Assembly (NCBI GenBank): GCA_051294375.1
Contig: CM119268.1
Coordinates: 16,707,181 to 16,771,180, forward strand
Origin: Paraspadella gotoi
Taxonomy: Eukaryota > Chaetognatha
Reading direction: 5' to 3'
DNA length: 64,000 bases
Under the pieces are notes generated by a model. The model saw only the letters and a program-made list of their open reading frames with translations, was not told the DNA's origin and did no database searches. The position numbers were made by a program, and so were the translations under genes. Shown in pieces: positions 20,030 to 31,597 of this stretch (its first letter is position 1; every line of letters starts with the position of its first letter).

Positions 20030-20035
20030 AATAAA
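20030..20035 (+). promoter_or_regulatory. Polyadenylation signal AATAAA for the calcium sensor
   Basis: AATAAA about 145 bases after the stop codon on the coding strand. A second candidate lies near 20211. Confidence 0.5.
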
Positions 20036-21204
20036 AGTTTGCATAGAGCTCGTTTTTAGAAAAATATCAAAATCTTTCTTAAGCTTATTCTTAAGTAGAC
20101 GACACTAATTCACATATATTTATGACAGTTCATCAATTTTTATGGTGCTTGGTAATCAATGCAATATCTGCAACTAACCTCCGTTCCTTGCCAGAGTATT
20201 TTTGATTCAAAATAAAACTTTTAAAGCTTATGGATTTTGTTTAAATAATTAGGGAGACGAGGGAAAGAAAGAAATATATCTCTTAACAGATTTTATAACT
20301 TATCATCATTTAGTAGGTTAATCGGTTGTCAAGCAAAGATATTCGTATAATTGAATAATTCTTCATATTGAAGCCTGAGCAAGGTTACTTTAAAAAAAAT
20401 CGTCTTTTGCTGTTACTTATTTCTGGTCAGCGTTTCCTGGAGATATATCAACAAACCAACTTACGATTTCCCTATTTCTCCACCTTGCACCAGGAGCCCT
20501 TGGATAAGAAAAATCGGTTCCCCATAAAAGATTGCATGATATCTGGCTCAGGTCCTGCTTCTGCAATCCAACTCTGGAGCGATGAGAAGAAAGAGGCAAA
20601 TGTCTTCGTTTCTTAGTTGCGAAGTAAAACGAAATATCTCGTGTCTGAAAAGCGAATTTGCCAAAATGTTAGAAGATTTAAAAAAAAATAAAAATAAAAG
20701 GATTTGTCTCTATTTAATCTATTAGCGGAGCACAATCAATCAATCACACCTTTTATACAACGCTCCTCAGACAAGGACGTGTTTGAGCCGTACTTTCTAC
20801 GCAACTCAATTTCTTCGTGACAACCAGAAAAAAACAAAGCAACGAGAGTAAAGAAACTTCGCGCTTTTTTCTCCCCAACGACGGAAAAACAACAAAGCAA
20901 CGGATTTGGTTCGTAGAAAACGTGGAGCGACATTCCATAACCCTGAAAAACCCAATTCGATTTTTGCGCCAATGAAATTTTCTTTCACCTTACTTTCCTC
21001 AAACGTCGTAATATATAAGAACTAATATCCGACCAACCTCAACAATCATTTACAACTTACCTTTATCAAAGGGCGAATCCTTTCCAATTCGAGACTTACC
21101 TTACATCCGGGCAACTGCTGGTTTAAAAATCCTATACCTCCCGACATTTTGTCATTAATCAAACGACTGTTTAAAATCCTTTTCCCGTCCTATACTTATC
21201 AAAC
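20036..21204. other. Intergenic between calcium sensor and ammonium transporter
   Basis: Unique AT-rich DNA with no recognisable gene on either strand. A TATATAAG box at about 21012-21019, some 190 bases before the transporter start codon, is a plausible core promoter. Confidence 0.5.
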
Positions 21205-23283
21205 ATGGCGACCGTCGACGTCAACTCTTTCTTCCTTCTCTTCAACGGGGTCGTTGCTTTTTTGACACAGGTATGCTATTCTCGGTAATTTGTTAAGATA
21301 CAATAATTATTTAATATATGAGTTTAAATAAAGACCATGAAAATGAAAATGAAAACCAATAAAAATAAAAAATAAAAACTTTTTTCGTCATAAAATAATA
21401 TTCAATGCGCTTAATTATTAATATTAATCGTATAAAAGAATTCCAGAGACTTCGTGAAAATAATATCCATTTATCCTTTTTTTTTTAAATCTTCTTCATT
21501 TTGGAAAATTATTTTCCTGTAAACAACAACAACCCCCAGGTCGGTTTCGCCTTGCTGGAGTGCGGCCTCCTCCGCTCCAAGAACGCCGCCTCCGTCCTCA
21601 TTCAACGCCTCGTCGACGTCTCCATCGTCGCCTTCGTCTTCTGGGTCTTCGGCTTCGCCTTTGCCCGCGGCGACGCTACCCGCTCCAACGCCTTCATCGG
21701 CTACTGGAGCTTCGCTGGGGACGACATCGACGGAAGGTTCGCCGAGTGGTTCTTCCAGTTCCTTCAGGTGCGTGGGAGGCGTTGTTTAGTTCGCGCTTTA
21801 TTATTTGAAATATTGAGGACGTTTTAGCTTTAAAATTGTATTCATTTTTTTCAATTCATTAATGTCTCCGCTTCGTGACAATACTTCACTACATCACTTG
21901 AAGTAAAAATTCAGTTCAATTTCAATATTTAATCCTGTTACATATCTAATCTATTGAATCATCATAATTTTCAAAAGGCGGCCACGGCGACGACGATCGT
22001 GTCTGGCGCCATCGCCGAGCGCGCCACCCTCGCCACCCACGTGATCTTTGACCTTTTCTTCGCCGGGTTCGTCTATCCCGTCATCGCCCATTGGGCCTGG
22101 ACCCCCCAAGGCTTTCTCTTCGACGGCGGGTACCGAGACTTTGCCGGATCAGGAGTGGTCCATCTCTCCGGCGGCGTGGCCGGCCTCGTCGGGGCGGCCA
22201 TCTTGGGTCCGCGACTCGGCCGATTCAACGACCCCGCCGGCCCGGTCAGGGTTGGCGGTCACTCGGTGCCGCTGGCGGTGCTCGGCGGGTTTTTGCTTAT
22301 AGTGGGTGAGTGGAAATTTGGTGCATGGAAGTAGGTTTTGGTTAAGCTTTGTAATCGTGCTATTTTTCTTTCGGAAGAGACATCTCGTGACATTTTTATT
22401 GTTTTTTTTTATCTCTCTTTAAAAACTAAAGTAAATGAAAACATGCATTCATTATAATATTAAAAATAATATTTTTTACATAAAATATTTTTTACCTTCT
22501 TCAGGTCATTTTGGTCTTAAAGCCGGTTGCCATCTCAACTTCGGAATCGCGCCCCCTGGCGACGCCTTCGCCCGCGCCGTCGTCAACACCCTCCTCGCGG
22601 TGATCGCCTCCATCGCCACCGCCGTCAGCATCAACCGCATCATCTCGCTGTTCCGTCCGGACCTCAAGCTCTCCGTAGTGCTGCTGCTGAAGGCTGCTCT
22701 GGCCGGCGTCGCAGCTATCGCCTGCGGCTGCGACAAGCTGCACACGTGGGCGGCTTTGCTCGTGGGCGTGGTCGCCTGTCCTGTGGCTTTGGGCGTGTCC
22801 CGCCTGATTGTCGCCTGCAAGGTCGACGACCCGCTGGACGCGTTCGCAATCAACGCCGGCGCTGGCGCGTGGGGACTTTTGATAACGCCTTTTTTCTGGG
22901 GCGAATACGGTCTCATTTACGGAGCGCCGCGGAAAGTACTGCCCAAGGCCGAATTCATGCTGGGATATCACCTGGCCGGGCTGCTGGTCATCCCTCTGTG
23001 GGCGGGGGCGCTGACAGCCCTCGTATTCGGCGTCCTTTTCGCCCTCAAACGTCTCCGCGTCGACGAAAACGCGGAGACGGTCGGACTCGATATGACGCGC
23101 TTCGGACGATCCGCTTACGGTGACCCCGGAACCTCTATCGGCGGCGGCGTTGCCGGAGGCGGCAGGGGCAACGGGGTGGGCGTGGCCGGCGAAAAGCCCG
23201 GCGCCATTCCGAACGGGGGACGGGATCAAGAGTCTCACGTCGTCACCGTGGGACTGGGACAAAATCCGGCTTGGAGCAAGTGA
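21205..23283 (+). CDS. Amt: Ammonium transporter, Amt/Mep/Rh superfamily (Amt type)
   Basis: Channel-like membrane carrier for ammonium. Exons 21205-21270, 21540-21767, 21978-22305 and 22505-23283 join in frame to 466 aa, with about eleven hydrophobic segments expected for the family. The family signature region reads FAGSGVVHLSGGVAGLVGA, giving the first pore histidine (H of VVHL). ATTIVSGAIAERA, before it, is also typical. The C-terminal pore segment reads VDDPLDAFAINAGAGAWG. In E. coli AmtB the equivalent is DDPCDVFGVHG, so the second 'twin' histidine appears replaced by Asn (codon AAC, one base from CAC). The cytosolic tail is glycine-rich. Substrate and direction of transport cannot be read from the sequence. 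Confidence 0.93.
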
Positions 23284-25618
23284 AAACGTGTTGGAGAATT
23301 GGAAGGAAAAGGGAATATAGATAAATTCGGGTCTTTTACGGGAGCAAATCGAACAAAGCAAAGACTAGATTAGGAAAGAAAGCTTGACCTGGAGGGTGAT
23401 GAGTCTGAGGTATCGGATTGTGAAAAATCTAGGGAATATTAAACAACGTTTTATTTTGTTATGAGTCAAAAAATTAAGAAAGTAAGAAAAGTAGTCTTTG
23501 GTTTTTAAACTGATGGGATGAAATGAGGATTAATGTTTCTACGAGTAGGACTCTTAAAAGTTTTTTTTACATTCCAACTAAGATGATGTTCAATAATTAT
23601 GAGATTGGTAAACATCCGGCAAAGTGTTCCAATCCTAATGGCTAACCCCATGAATGTATTCACTTTACATGTCATAACTTTCAATCATTATAACTTTTTT
23701 CAGTTAATTGTATTACTAATCATGCTTTGTGTACTGTAACTGTTTTTTTTGTTAAGTGCCTGTCCACAACAATTATGATTACTAAATACATGAACACCTT
23801 ATTAAATTTATATCACTTTTATTTTAAAGATCCTTTTCTTACAGCAGGGAAATTTAAAAGTGCGGATAAACAATGTTTGAAAGTTGTTTTCCTTTTAAAT
23901 CAGAACAGCTAAACATTAACCTAAACGGCCTATGCCGTAACTGTATTGAAATAAAATTGGATTCTTGCTGTGACTCAGAAAATCTCTAATAGTTTTAATA
24001 CAGTTTTGAAGTCACTTTAAGTTTTTAAAACTACATTCAATCGCATGCTTGAGAAATTTTTCTTTTGCGCCACCGAAAACGCGTGTCGCTCAAACTCGCG
24101 ATACCAACACGCGACAGTCACATTCGGTCATTCCAATTCCATTTTAGGAATGCCCATTCGAAAAGAAAGTAACAGAAAATTACCTCTTCAATCGATACAC
24201 GATTGAGTTCCAAATGCCTTGAATTGCCATCGGTCAATGGCCATGGGAGTCGAGCGGGTCGATGGTGAGAAAAAGGAAAGTTACTTCTTAACTTTCTTAC
24301 CTAAAATTTATTTAAAATTCCATTAATTTTTTCTTACTTATCTATTAGTAATTTCGTGGTCAAAGTTTGTTCTTGCGTCTTTGCTAAGTTTTAGCAAAAT
24401 TAGAATCGAGAGTGTATTTTAAACAAAATTGAATTTTATCGGTAATTATTATGTGGTCTCTGCAGTTATGTTAAAAACTTGTTCAAAAACGCAAAGCCGG
24501 TTATTGAAAATGTCGAGAGTCTATCTATCAATCATCATCATACATCAATTGCTATAATCGAATATATGTATCTGACGACTTAACATAATTTTTTTCCTTT
24601 TTAACCTTTTCTCTCAAATTGACTCGTTTATACCTTCTCGCTAATAAAGTCAACACTCGGCACGAAAAAGAAAGGAAGCTCGAAGGAGGTAAGAGGAAGG
24701 TAAGGGCAAAGGGTCCCCTTTTTTAGAGATCGAACAAGGACGACGACGATAACGACGACGATGACGACGACTGCGATGTCCTTTCAATTTTACCTCGAAC
24801 CGTCGAACGAAAACAAAAGTGTAAGAACTAAGAAGAACTAAGAAGAACCTTGAAAAACGAAAAAATAAGCGCGACACCAGTTTTTTTCTTCTTCTCTTTT
24901 CGTCCCATTTTCCCGTCAAATTTCTCTCTTAATTTTTTTTTCTGACACATTAAATTAGCTTTCTTTCTTCATAAAAAAAAATGATCATGGTGGTTTATTT
25001 TAAATAATTTTAATGTTTGTTACATCTATTTCGCCAGTAAACAATATTTTTTATCAGTGTAAATTCTTTTTAAAATTTAATAAAATATTTTCTTTGCATT
25101 TTAATTTAAATTTATATAATTTCAGTGACGCATGACTTTCCGCACACTTTCAGCAAAAGCAACGTTTTCGACTTGGATTCGCTTTTTTTCGCTTTCGTGT
25201 TTTCTCGGGACTTTTTTTTTTCTTTGCTTCCCGTCGTCTATTTTACGTCCTTCCGTCTTTTTCCCCCTCCCCTTTTCGACCGGGCCGAAAGTAATTCGTG
25301 GTTTATATCAACTCTTAAAAATACAAAACGTTTTAGAAATATAAACGATTGTCGGCAAAACTCAAAGTTAAAGCATCAAATTCATTTTGGAAAATACGCT
25401 GCTTGTCTTTCCCGTCCAACGCAATCTGTCTCAACCATCATAATAAAGTTGTTGCACCGAGTTATGAATAACCGTTCCACAAATTTTTATCTCAAATCAA
25501 CCTAGTACCTTGTACAATTTTCTCGCAAACGGACAGATAATATAAATTGTTTTATGACTTTAATCGCTCAATCAATCCATACAGCAGCCAACTCACCCTG
25601 TATCCTAAGACCGACGTC
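23284..25618. other. Intergenic between ammonium transporter and RING gene
   Basis: No supported gene. AATAAA at 23950 is a candidate distal transporter poly(A) signal. A (GAC)-rich low-complexity stretch at about 24735-24775 gives a false arginine-rich frame on the minus strand. Confidence 0.5.
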
Positions 25619-28600
25619 ATGGGTTTCGGACTCCAGCGCTTCGTCTCCGCTATCGACGACAATCTCATCTGCGGAATCTGCTCCGCCGTGTTCGAGGACG
25701 CGGTGCTGACATCTTGCGGCCACGCCTACTGCCTGATCTGCCTCAGGACGTGGGTGGAAAGAGGAGGGAGAATCAGGAATAACGGTGAGGGATGTTTTTT
25801 GTTTAGCTTTTTTATAATTGATAATATTCGTTATGCGCAGCACTGAGTAACGTGTCAATCGTGAGTGTATCAGAAACTCCGCGTAGTGTGCAAATTGCAC
25901 AGAACTATCAACAAAAAGTTCATGTTCAATTTGCTACTAATTATTATGCTGACGCTCAAATCATAAATGCAAAATGACTTAGTTTTACAATTGCCGTTTC
26001 ACTTCATTTTCAATTTCAAACGCTCCCATTTCGACATTGATATATTCCTAATTTTTGGGAAAGGAACCAAAATAATGTTGCAACAACTAAACGCGACCTT
26101 ATCAAATCAAGAATCTGGTCAATCTCTCACTCAATCACGGAGGGCTGAACTCAGTCCCGTTTACTTGCCACAATAAATGTTTAATCCCGAAACAGATTAC
26201 ATCACAAATGACATGTCCCGAAGTTTTTCGAAAGCGGGTCCCCATTTTATCGACATTTAAGTTTAATTCGTAACCGGGGGACCAGGATAACTCCGACAAT
26301 AAAAACAGTTTATACCGCATGCGGATTTCCCGAGGGAGAAATGCTTGATTAGTCCGAGGACGGATCGCGGGAAAGGCACTTGTTGATTCCATGCCAAAAA
26401 ATAACACAACACCTCGTGACAAAAGAACGTTAAATCTTTAATCTTCTAAAATTAATTCGTCTCCGTTTTGCTGGAAACCTTTAGCATTTTTATATTACAG
26501 CCTTTTGTTTCCAAGAACATTTATTTATTGAATTTCTTATTTATTACGCCTCTATCATTATTTATTACTTTTTCCTGTATTATGAGACTAAATAAAAGAA
26601 TTTTCCAACATTTCCGCCTGAAATATACCTAAAAGTATCCTCGAAAATCTAAACGGGAAGTCAGTTGTCGTTGTCGATTCTGTTGCTTTTATATTCATTT
26701 TAAAATTTTTTTTATTTCAATATTTTGAAATTATATATTTCTACAAATGTTTACCACATCTAAGTTGATCTAACACGATTTGTATTAAGTATTGAATCGA
26801 AATGCTAACCGATGGACTTTCTTATTATCGATTCGAACCAGAGACCTAACGGTCAACGCATCATCCCTGACGCGACCCCGTGCGTCGTCGCATTCGGATG
26901 GCATTTTAATTCCAACTGTCAAAATGAATTAAGTCGACTTCGATCTCCTGACACACACTTTCTCTTTCTGCTTTGTTAATAAATACACTATTTTTCTTAA
27001 ACCCTGGTCGCTTCGCCTAATCCTTAATACATAGCATAACTTCCGAGGGACGAGGTGGGATGGATTCATCGACATATAGAGTTGGAGGCATTGACTCGAA
27101 TTAATTGGAGTGTTCCCTCGCTATAATTCAAATTTGACACGTTTGTCATGCGAATTGATATGTAAATCATAATAATACGAGTGGTACGCTCTGCAACGTT
27201 AAAAGTTGGCTAAAGTGAGATGAGTTTAAAAAAGCAAATAATTTTTATCTCTTTGAATTTATGGCTCAAGATGCTTAAACTCTTCATATAAAAAAGTCCC
27301 TAGTACTTATAGTTATACCGAAGGTAAAGGATTAACAATTCAAAATTACTTTTAATTTCATCCCACTAACAATAAATTAGTAATTAAATGCATTGGATCT
27401 TTCAATCTAAAGCCGTTAATATCAGGCCGAGCCCCGCCCACTTGCCCCGAGTGCCGAGCGCCCTGCTCCCTCGAACTCGCTCGTCCCATTCACGCCGTCA
27501 GAAACCTCATCAACGCTCTGGAAGTAAATTGCAGCAACGATGAGAGGGGATGCAAGGTGAGAGCGTCAAAGCTTTATAGTCGGTCGAGGATAAAAATATT
27601 TTTATGACTCCATCTTCAAACAGGTCGTGGTGCGGCTGGAGTTGTTACCGCATCATTTGGAGGAGTGCGCTTACGCCGCCACGGAATGCGCCCGGTGCGG
27701 ATTGACCATTAACAGGTGACGGAGATGAGCTGGCGTCGAATAAATACTTTAATAATAATTTAGACAACGACGATGAATGTTATTGACGACCCGTTCCGAT
27801 ATCAGATACGAGCTTCCGGCGCACCACGCCATGTGCGTCGCCATCATCGGCGATTTGGCCGACGACATGAGAGGAGCCGACGACAGAGACGATGAGGACG
27901 ACGACGAAGATAACGACGACCAAGGATTTCGGAAAAATCGTCAAAGGTCAAAGTTCAAAGGAAAAACTTTCAAGTCCCATCAACTTGAATCACGACTGAG
28001 AGACACGGAGCGAGAATTGGCGGCAACTAAAAAACGCAATGAAGAATTGGCGCGCCGTCTGTCAGAGACGGAAGCGGAACTAGGCCGGAAGGAAGTAAGT
28101 TTCCATTGAAATTTTTATCAATTACATGATTAATTATAAAACAGCCCCAACTTTTTAAATCTTTTCAAACGGGCTTGTCAAATAAAAAACTTTTATTCCA
28201 CATTTCTAAACAAAAGGACGAGTTGCGTCGTCGCTCTCGGGAATTGGTTCACGAGCGCCACCACAAGAAAAAAGTTTCGGAAGAACAAAAGACGTCAGAG
28301 ATCTCGGAAATGGAAATAAATGCCCGACGGATAAATAGTGGTTCGATTTGATTTCGTAGAGTTTTTAGTTGAATCAAAAGTTTGTGAAAGTCCTCATTAC
28401 AAGTACTAACTGCAGCGGAACCAGTGCCGTTTGATCGGAGCCAAGACACAGCGTATCACGACGCTGATCTCATCACTTCTCGGTCTGTCGTCGGCGGAGA
28501 CAACCGTAGTGATGCCACCCGCTTCATCGACCGTGACAACGTTGTGTCACGAGAGCTCATCACCTCTTCTGACCAGATCGATGGGCACTCTGTAGGGACG

Positions 28601-29739
28601 CAGTCGAATTCTACGCCCGCGAGAGACATCGACGCTGGAGGGAACAGCAGATTCTGTCGACGCCATCATCGGGTTACCGGAGGACCCTCGTCGGCGCCCA
28701 ACTCGAGTCGAAGGAGATTCGAAGGCGTCGAAGAGAGGTTGGAAGAAAAGACTGGGTTCGGAGACAAGGAGGATCAATTACGAAAAATTCCGTAAGGCTG
28801 ATCTATGTGGGCAGCTTCAGGAAATTTAGTTCAAAGAAAACTATTAAAATTAGAACCTCACGTTCTTTAAAGCATAGTATTAATGGCTAATTAGACTTAT
28901 TTTAAAACTTAGTTGATAATAATAAATATCCCTTAGATATGCGTGGACGAGGTCCTCGAACGAACGTCTCACGTCCCTCGTCGACAGGAAGCCACTCGAA
29001 GCCGACAACTCGGCACTTACGACGATCCTCTCTTCGTCCAGATTCGGGGGAAGACGCGTCGAGGCTTCGACGAGCGAATTCGGGTCGCGAACGCCGAAGA
29101 AGACCTTCCGATCGACGACGCCATCGTCGGAAGCCAGGAGCGTCGTCTTCGGATCGAAACCGGAAGTCTTCACATTTACGACAGGATCCCCATTATTGAT
29201 CAAGAGGTGATTTATTTATTTTTATTTCAAATTTAACGATTAATATTGCAAATTATATTCTGAAAAAAAATTTAACACCAATCATTTTTGCTAGTCGAAG
29301 TCAAGGGGACGTGAATCAAAGCAGTGACCGACGTAAAAATCAACGGACAGAAACCCTAACTCGTCGTTTCATGAACGAATCGGCCAGTTTAATTTCCCGC
29401 TACCTCCTTTGCAAACCGTCCATGATCGATCGATACCAGGCGAGAAAGGAGGGAAAATACTGCCATTATTACTACTACTAATATTACTACTATAGTATTG
29501 GAAATTATAAATAGTGAAAAAAAAGGGTCAAAGCAAAATTTACATTTCAGATATTTGCTACCATCCGACGTGGTTTTCACGAATTTGGCCATTTCCCAAG
29601 CAACGATCTCGAAGCCACGGCTGACTTATACAAGTTGCTCGTCACCGCGGCCGCGAGCAATTGGTTCGGCGAAGAGCAGCGACAGGAAATCGACGTTTGG
29701 CTAAAGTCTCTAGCTGAGAAAGGTTTACCTCATGATTAA
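25619..29739 (+). CDS. RING-finger / TRAF-type zinc-finger protein, likely E3 ubiquitin ligase
   Basis: Predicted exons: 25619-25784, 27426-27556, 27624-27715, 27806-28094, 28217-28337, 28416-28505, 28577-28791, 28937-29206 and 29551-29739, about 520 aa. The N-terminus MGFGLQRF and RING (CGIC, CGHAYCLIC, CPEC) resemble the Nrdp1/RNF41 and PDZRN/LNX group. TRAF-type zinc-finger cysteines and histidines follow (NCSNDERGC, HHLEEC, CARC, HHAMC), then an acidic linker and a charged coiled coil. The last two exons encode a globular-looking C-terminus with no family I recognise (ends GEEQRQEIDVWLKSLAEKG). No PDZ domain was seen. The junctions near 28338 and 28506-28576 are chosen to keep the frame through weak donors. 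Without them the frame shifts, so that part is uncertain. Confidence 0.78.
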
Positions 29740-29903
29740 GACTGTACCTGGAGCATTGTTAACTGTATTAATCTGTGGCTATTTTCGACAAATGCTTGTA
29801 TATGTACCAATGTACCATTGTACCTCAAAGCAAAACAATGACAAATTATTTCGAATTTTATACTGTATTTAAGCGAATACATAAGAACGTGTCATTAAAA
29901 CAG

Positions 29904-29909
29904 AATAAA
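29904..29909 (+). promoter_or_regulatory. Polyadenylation signal AATAAA for the RING gene
   Basis: AATAAA 165 bases after the RING gene stop and only 13 bases before the end of the oppositely oriented KASH coding region. The two transcripts are therefore likely to overlap at their 3' ends. Confidence 0.5.
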
Positions 29910-29921
29910 CTGAAATGTAAC

Positions 29922-31289
29922 TCAGGTAGGGGGTGAACCATTATAATAGTTTAAAGCTGGCTGGTACGAGTATGACCAATAATGACAACAGGCCTGCTTT
30001 TCTTGAGAACATTGCGGAATAATACTGTCGTAAAAGGTATTTAATAAAAAGTAAGCGCCGAAATAAAACGCAAATAAAAACAAAAACCATCTAAAAAATA
30101 ATTGAAAACATCTGGAAAAACTAGTATAACTAAATATTGTAAAACATCGGCAATCTCGATTGTCAATCTTGGAATGTTCGTTGAGGATTTTGGCGTCGAG
30201 GGGGGAGTAAGAACGCAATTGTTTGTCTATGATTTTGCTCGTAGAATTGTTGTTGTTGTCTTGACCAAGGATAACGAACTTCGAAGCGGGGAGATAAATG
30301 TTGTTAGTACTGTTTGGAGTTATTGGTTTTACAAAGTTGTCGGAACTGAAAATCTCTGCCTCGTGTTCAATCGGCCGGTATGAAGTAGAAACGCCGATCC
30401 GTAAATCCTCAGTCAGATCTCCTAAACTCGCCTCAAAACCGTTAACGGGCAAATTATGATAGTCACTAGTGACGGCGGGGTGATCTGAAACACTTTTCAT
30501 GCTTGCTGGGGTTTTAGGTTTCAGCTTCAAGTTCGTGAAAGATTGCCTATCAGTTTTGGATCTGATATTAATTCCCCAGTCTGGTTCATAAACAAACGTC
30601 GTTGATTCATTCACAGTCGTTTCTTCCCTTTTCTCACTTTCCATCCGCAAAGCGACGCTTTTTTGCACCCTTTCTAAATTCTCCCCGAAGGAATCGAATG
30701 CCTTCGACAGCTGGCGGGACTCGAACCTGGGACGACCCGGGACGAAGACCGACGAAGCAAATGGTAACAGAGGAACGCATCGTCTTGACGGAAGCGGTGT
30801 ATAAAAAGGATTGTGACAAACGGGCGGCGGACTGTAAGTTGGTTTTAGTTCCTCTATCAGAGCGAATACGGACTTCATTGCCACCCTGACGGCACGGAAA
30901 CTGTCGAGATGACAGACGAAAGGTATCGAGAAGTCAGCGGTAGGCTGAGCGGCGGCGGCGGTTGCGGCGCCGGTATCGTCGTAAGAGTCCAAATTCGTTC
31001 CCAAGCGAAGTTCTCTGTCCAATTTTCTCGCTGCCCGATGCCATCTGTAAACGAGGCTGCGACGCCGATCATCGTCCAGTCTTTTCCACGACGCAACCAT
31101 CTCTCTGCGAAGAAATTCATCGTCGAACGCTTTAATTTCAAGAGGTGTCGAGTTGTTCTGGTTTAATTCTTGATTGACGGTCTCTCTTATTGATTCGTAC
31201 AAAAAGCGAACTCGTCGGAGAAACTGTTGCCGAACTTTAATGGACGTGTTCTTCGAGGTTTCGATGGTCGGTTTTGATTTAATCTCCAT
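29922..31289 (-). CDS. Small KASH-domain-like protein (nuclear envelope, LINC complex)
   Basis: Intronless 455-aa frame. The last ~65 residues show a basic/aromatic lead-in, one strong membrane segment (FFRWFLFLFAFYFGAYFLL), a short lumenal tail with Cys residues about 22 from the end, and the terminus QPALNYYNGSPPT. Nesprin KASH tails end in a PMLRYTNGPPPT-like sequence with a Cys about 23 from the end, so the architecture matches closely. KASH proteins cross the outer nuclear membrane and bind SUN proteins in the perinuclear space. Residues about 15-95 look helical and could be a single spectrin-like bundle. The middle is Ser/Asn-rich and probably disordered. The terminus is SPPT rather than PPPT. 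The N-terminal partner (actin, dynein or kinesin) is unknown. Assignment rests on the tail alone. Confidence 0.75.
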   Translation of the reverse strand: MEIKSKPTIETSKNTSIKVRQQFLRRVRFLYESIRETVNQELNQNNSTPLEIKAFDDEFLRREMVASWKRLDDDRRRSLVYRWHRAARKLDRELRLGTNLDSYDDTGAATAAAAQPTADFSIPFVCHLDSFRAVRVAMKSVFALIEELKPTYSPPPVCHNPFYTPLPSRRCVPLLPFASSVFVPGRPRFESRQLSKAFDSFGENLERVQKSVALRMESEKREETTVNESTTFVYEPDWGINIRSKTDRQSFTNLKLKPKTPASMKSVSDHPAVTSDYHNLPVNGFEASLGDLTEDLRIGVSTSYRPIEHEAEIFSSDNFVKPITPNSTNNIYLPASKFVILGQDNNNNSTSKIIDKQLRSYSPLDAKILNEHSKIDNRDCRCFTIFSYTSFSRCFQLFFRWFLFLFAFYFGAYFLLNTFYDSIIPQCSQEKQACCHYWSYSYQPALNYYNGSPPT

Positions 31290-31597
31290 GGTAACAGGGC
31301 CTTTTTTTTAAAAAAAAGGGGGCTGAAATATAAAAATTAGTCACCGAAATATAAAATAAGTACGACAAAAATAATATTTAACGGGCAAGGCACAATATTT
31401 CATTTTGTGCGAGAATACAAAGACACTTCGATAAATTAAAAAGTTAAAAATAGAAAAGATGGGGTTTCTTTAAAGATCATTTATAATAAAAAGGACCGGT
31501 AACACCATTGGAAGACATCGCTGACCCGAGAGGTATAACACATTTTGCACTCGTAACTGCAAAATTTAAAAGAATGTAAACAGGAACAGCAAATTGA

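Noticed and set aside
24650-24919. 89-codon Arg-rich minus-strand frame
   Set aside because: Arises from a GAC-type low-complexity stretch, with no motif and no splice context.
28424-28795. Continuous 123-codon frame as the true reading of RING-gene exon 6
   Set aside because: It is open but forces the next two exons into less protein-like frames. A short intron at 28506-28576 lets all later exons read in a consistent, well-structured frame. Not fully settled.
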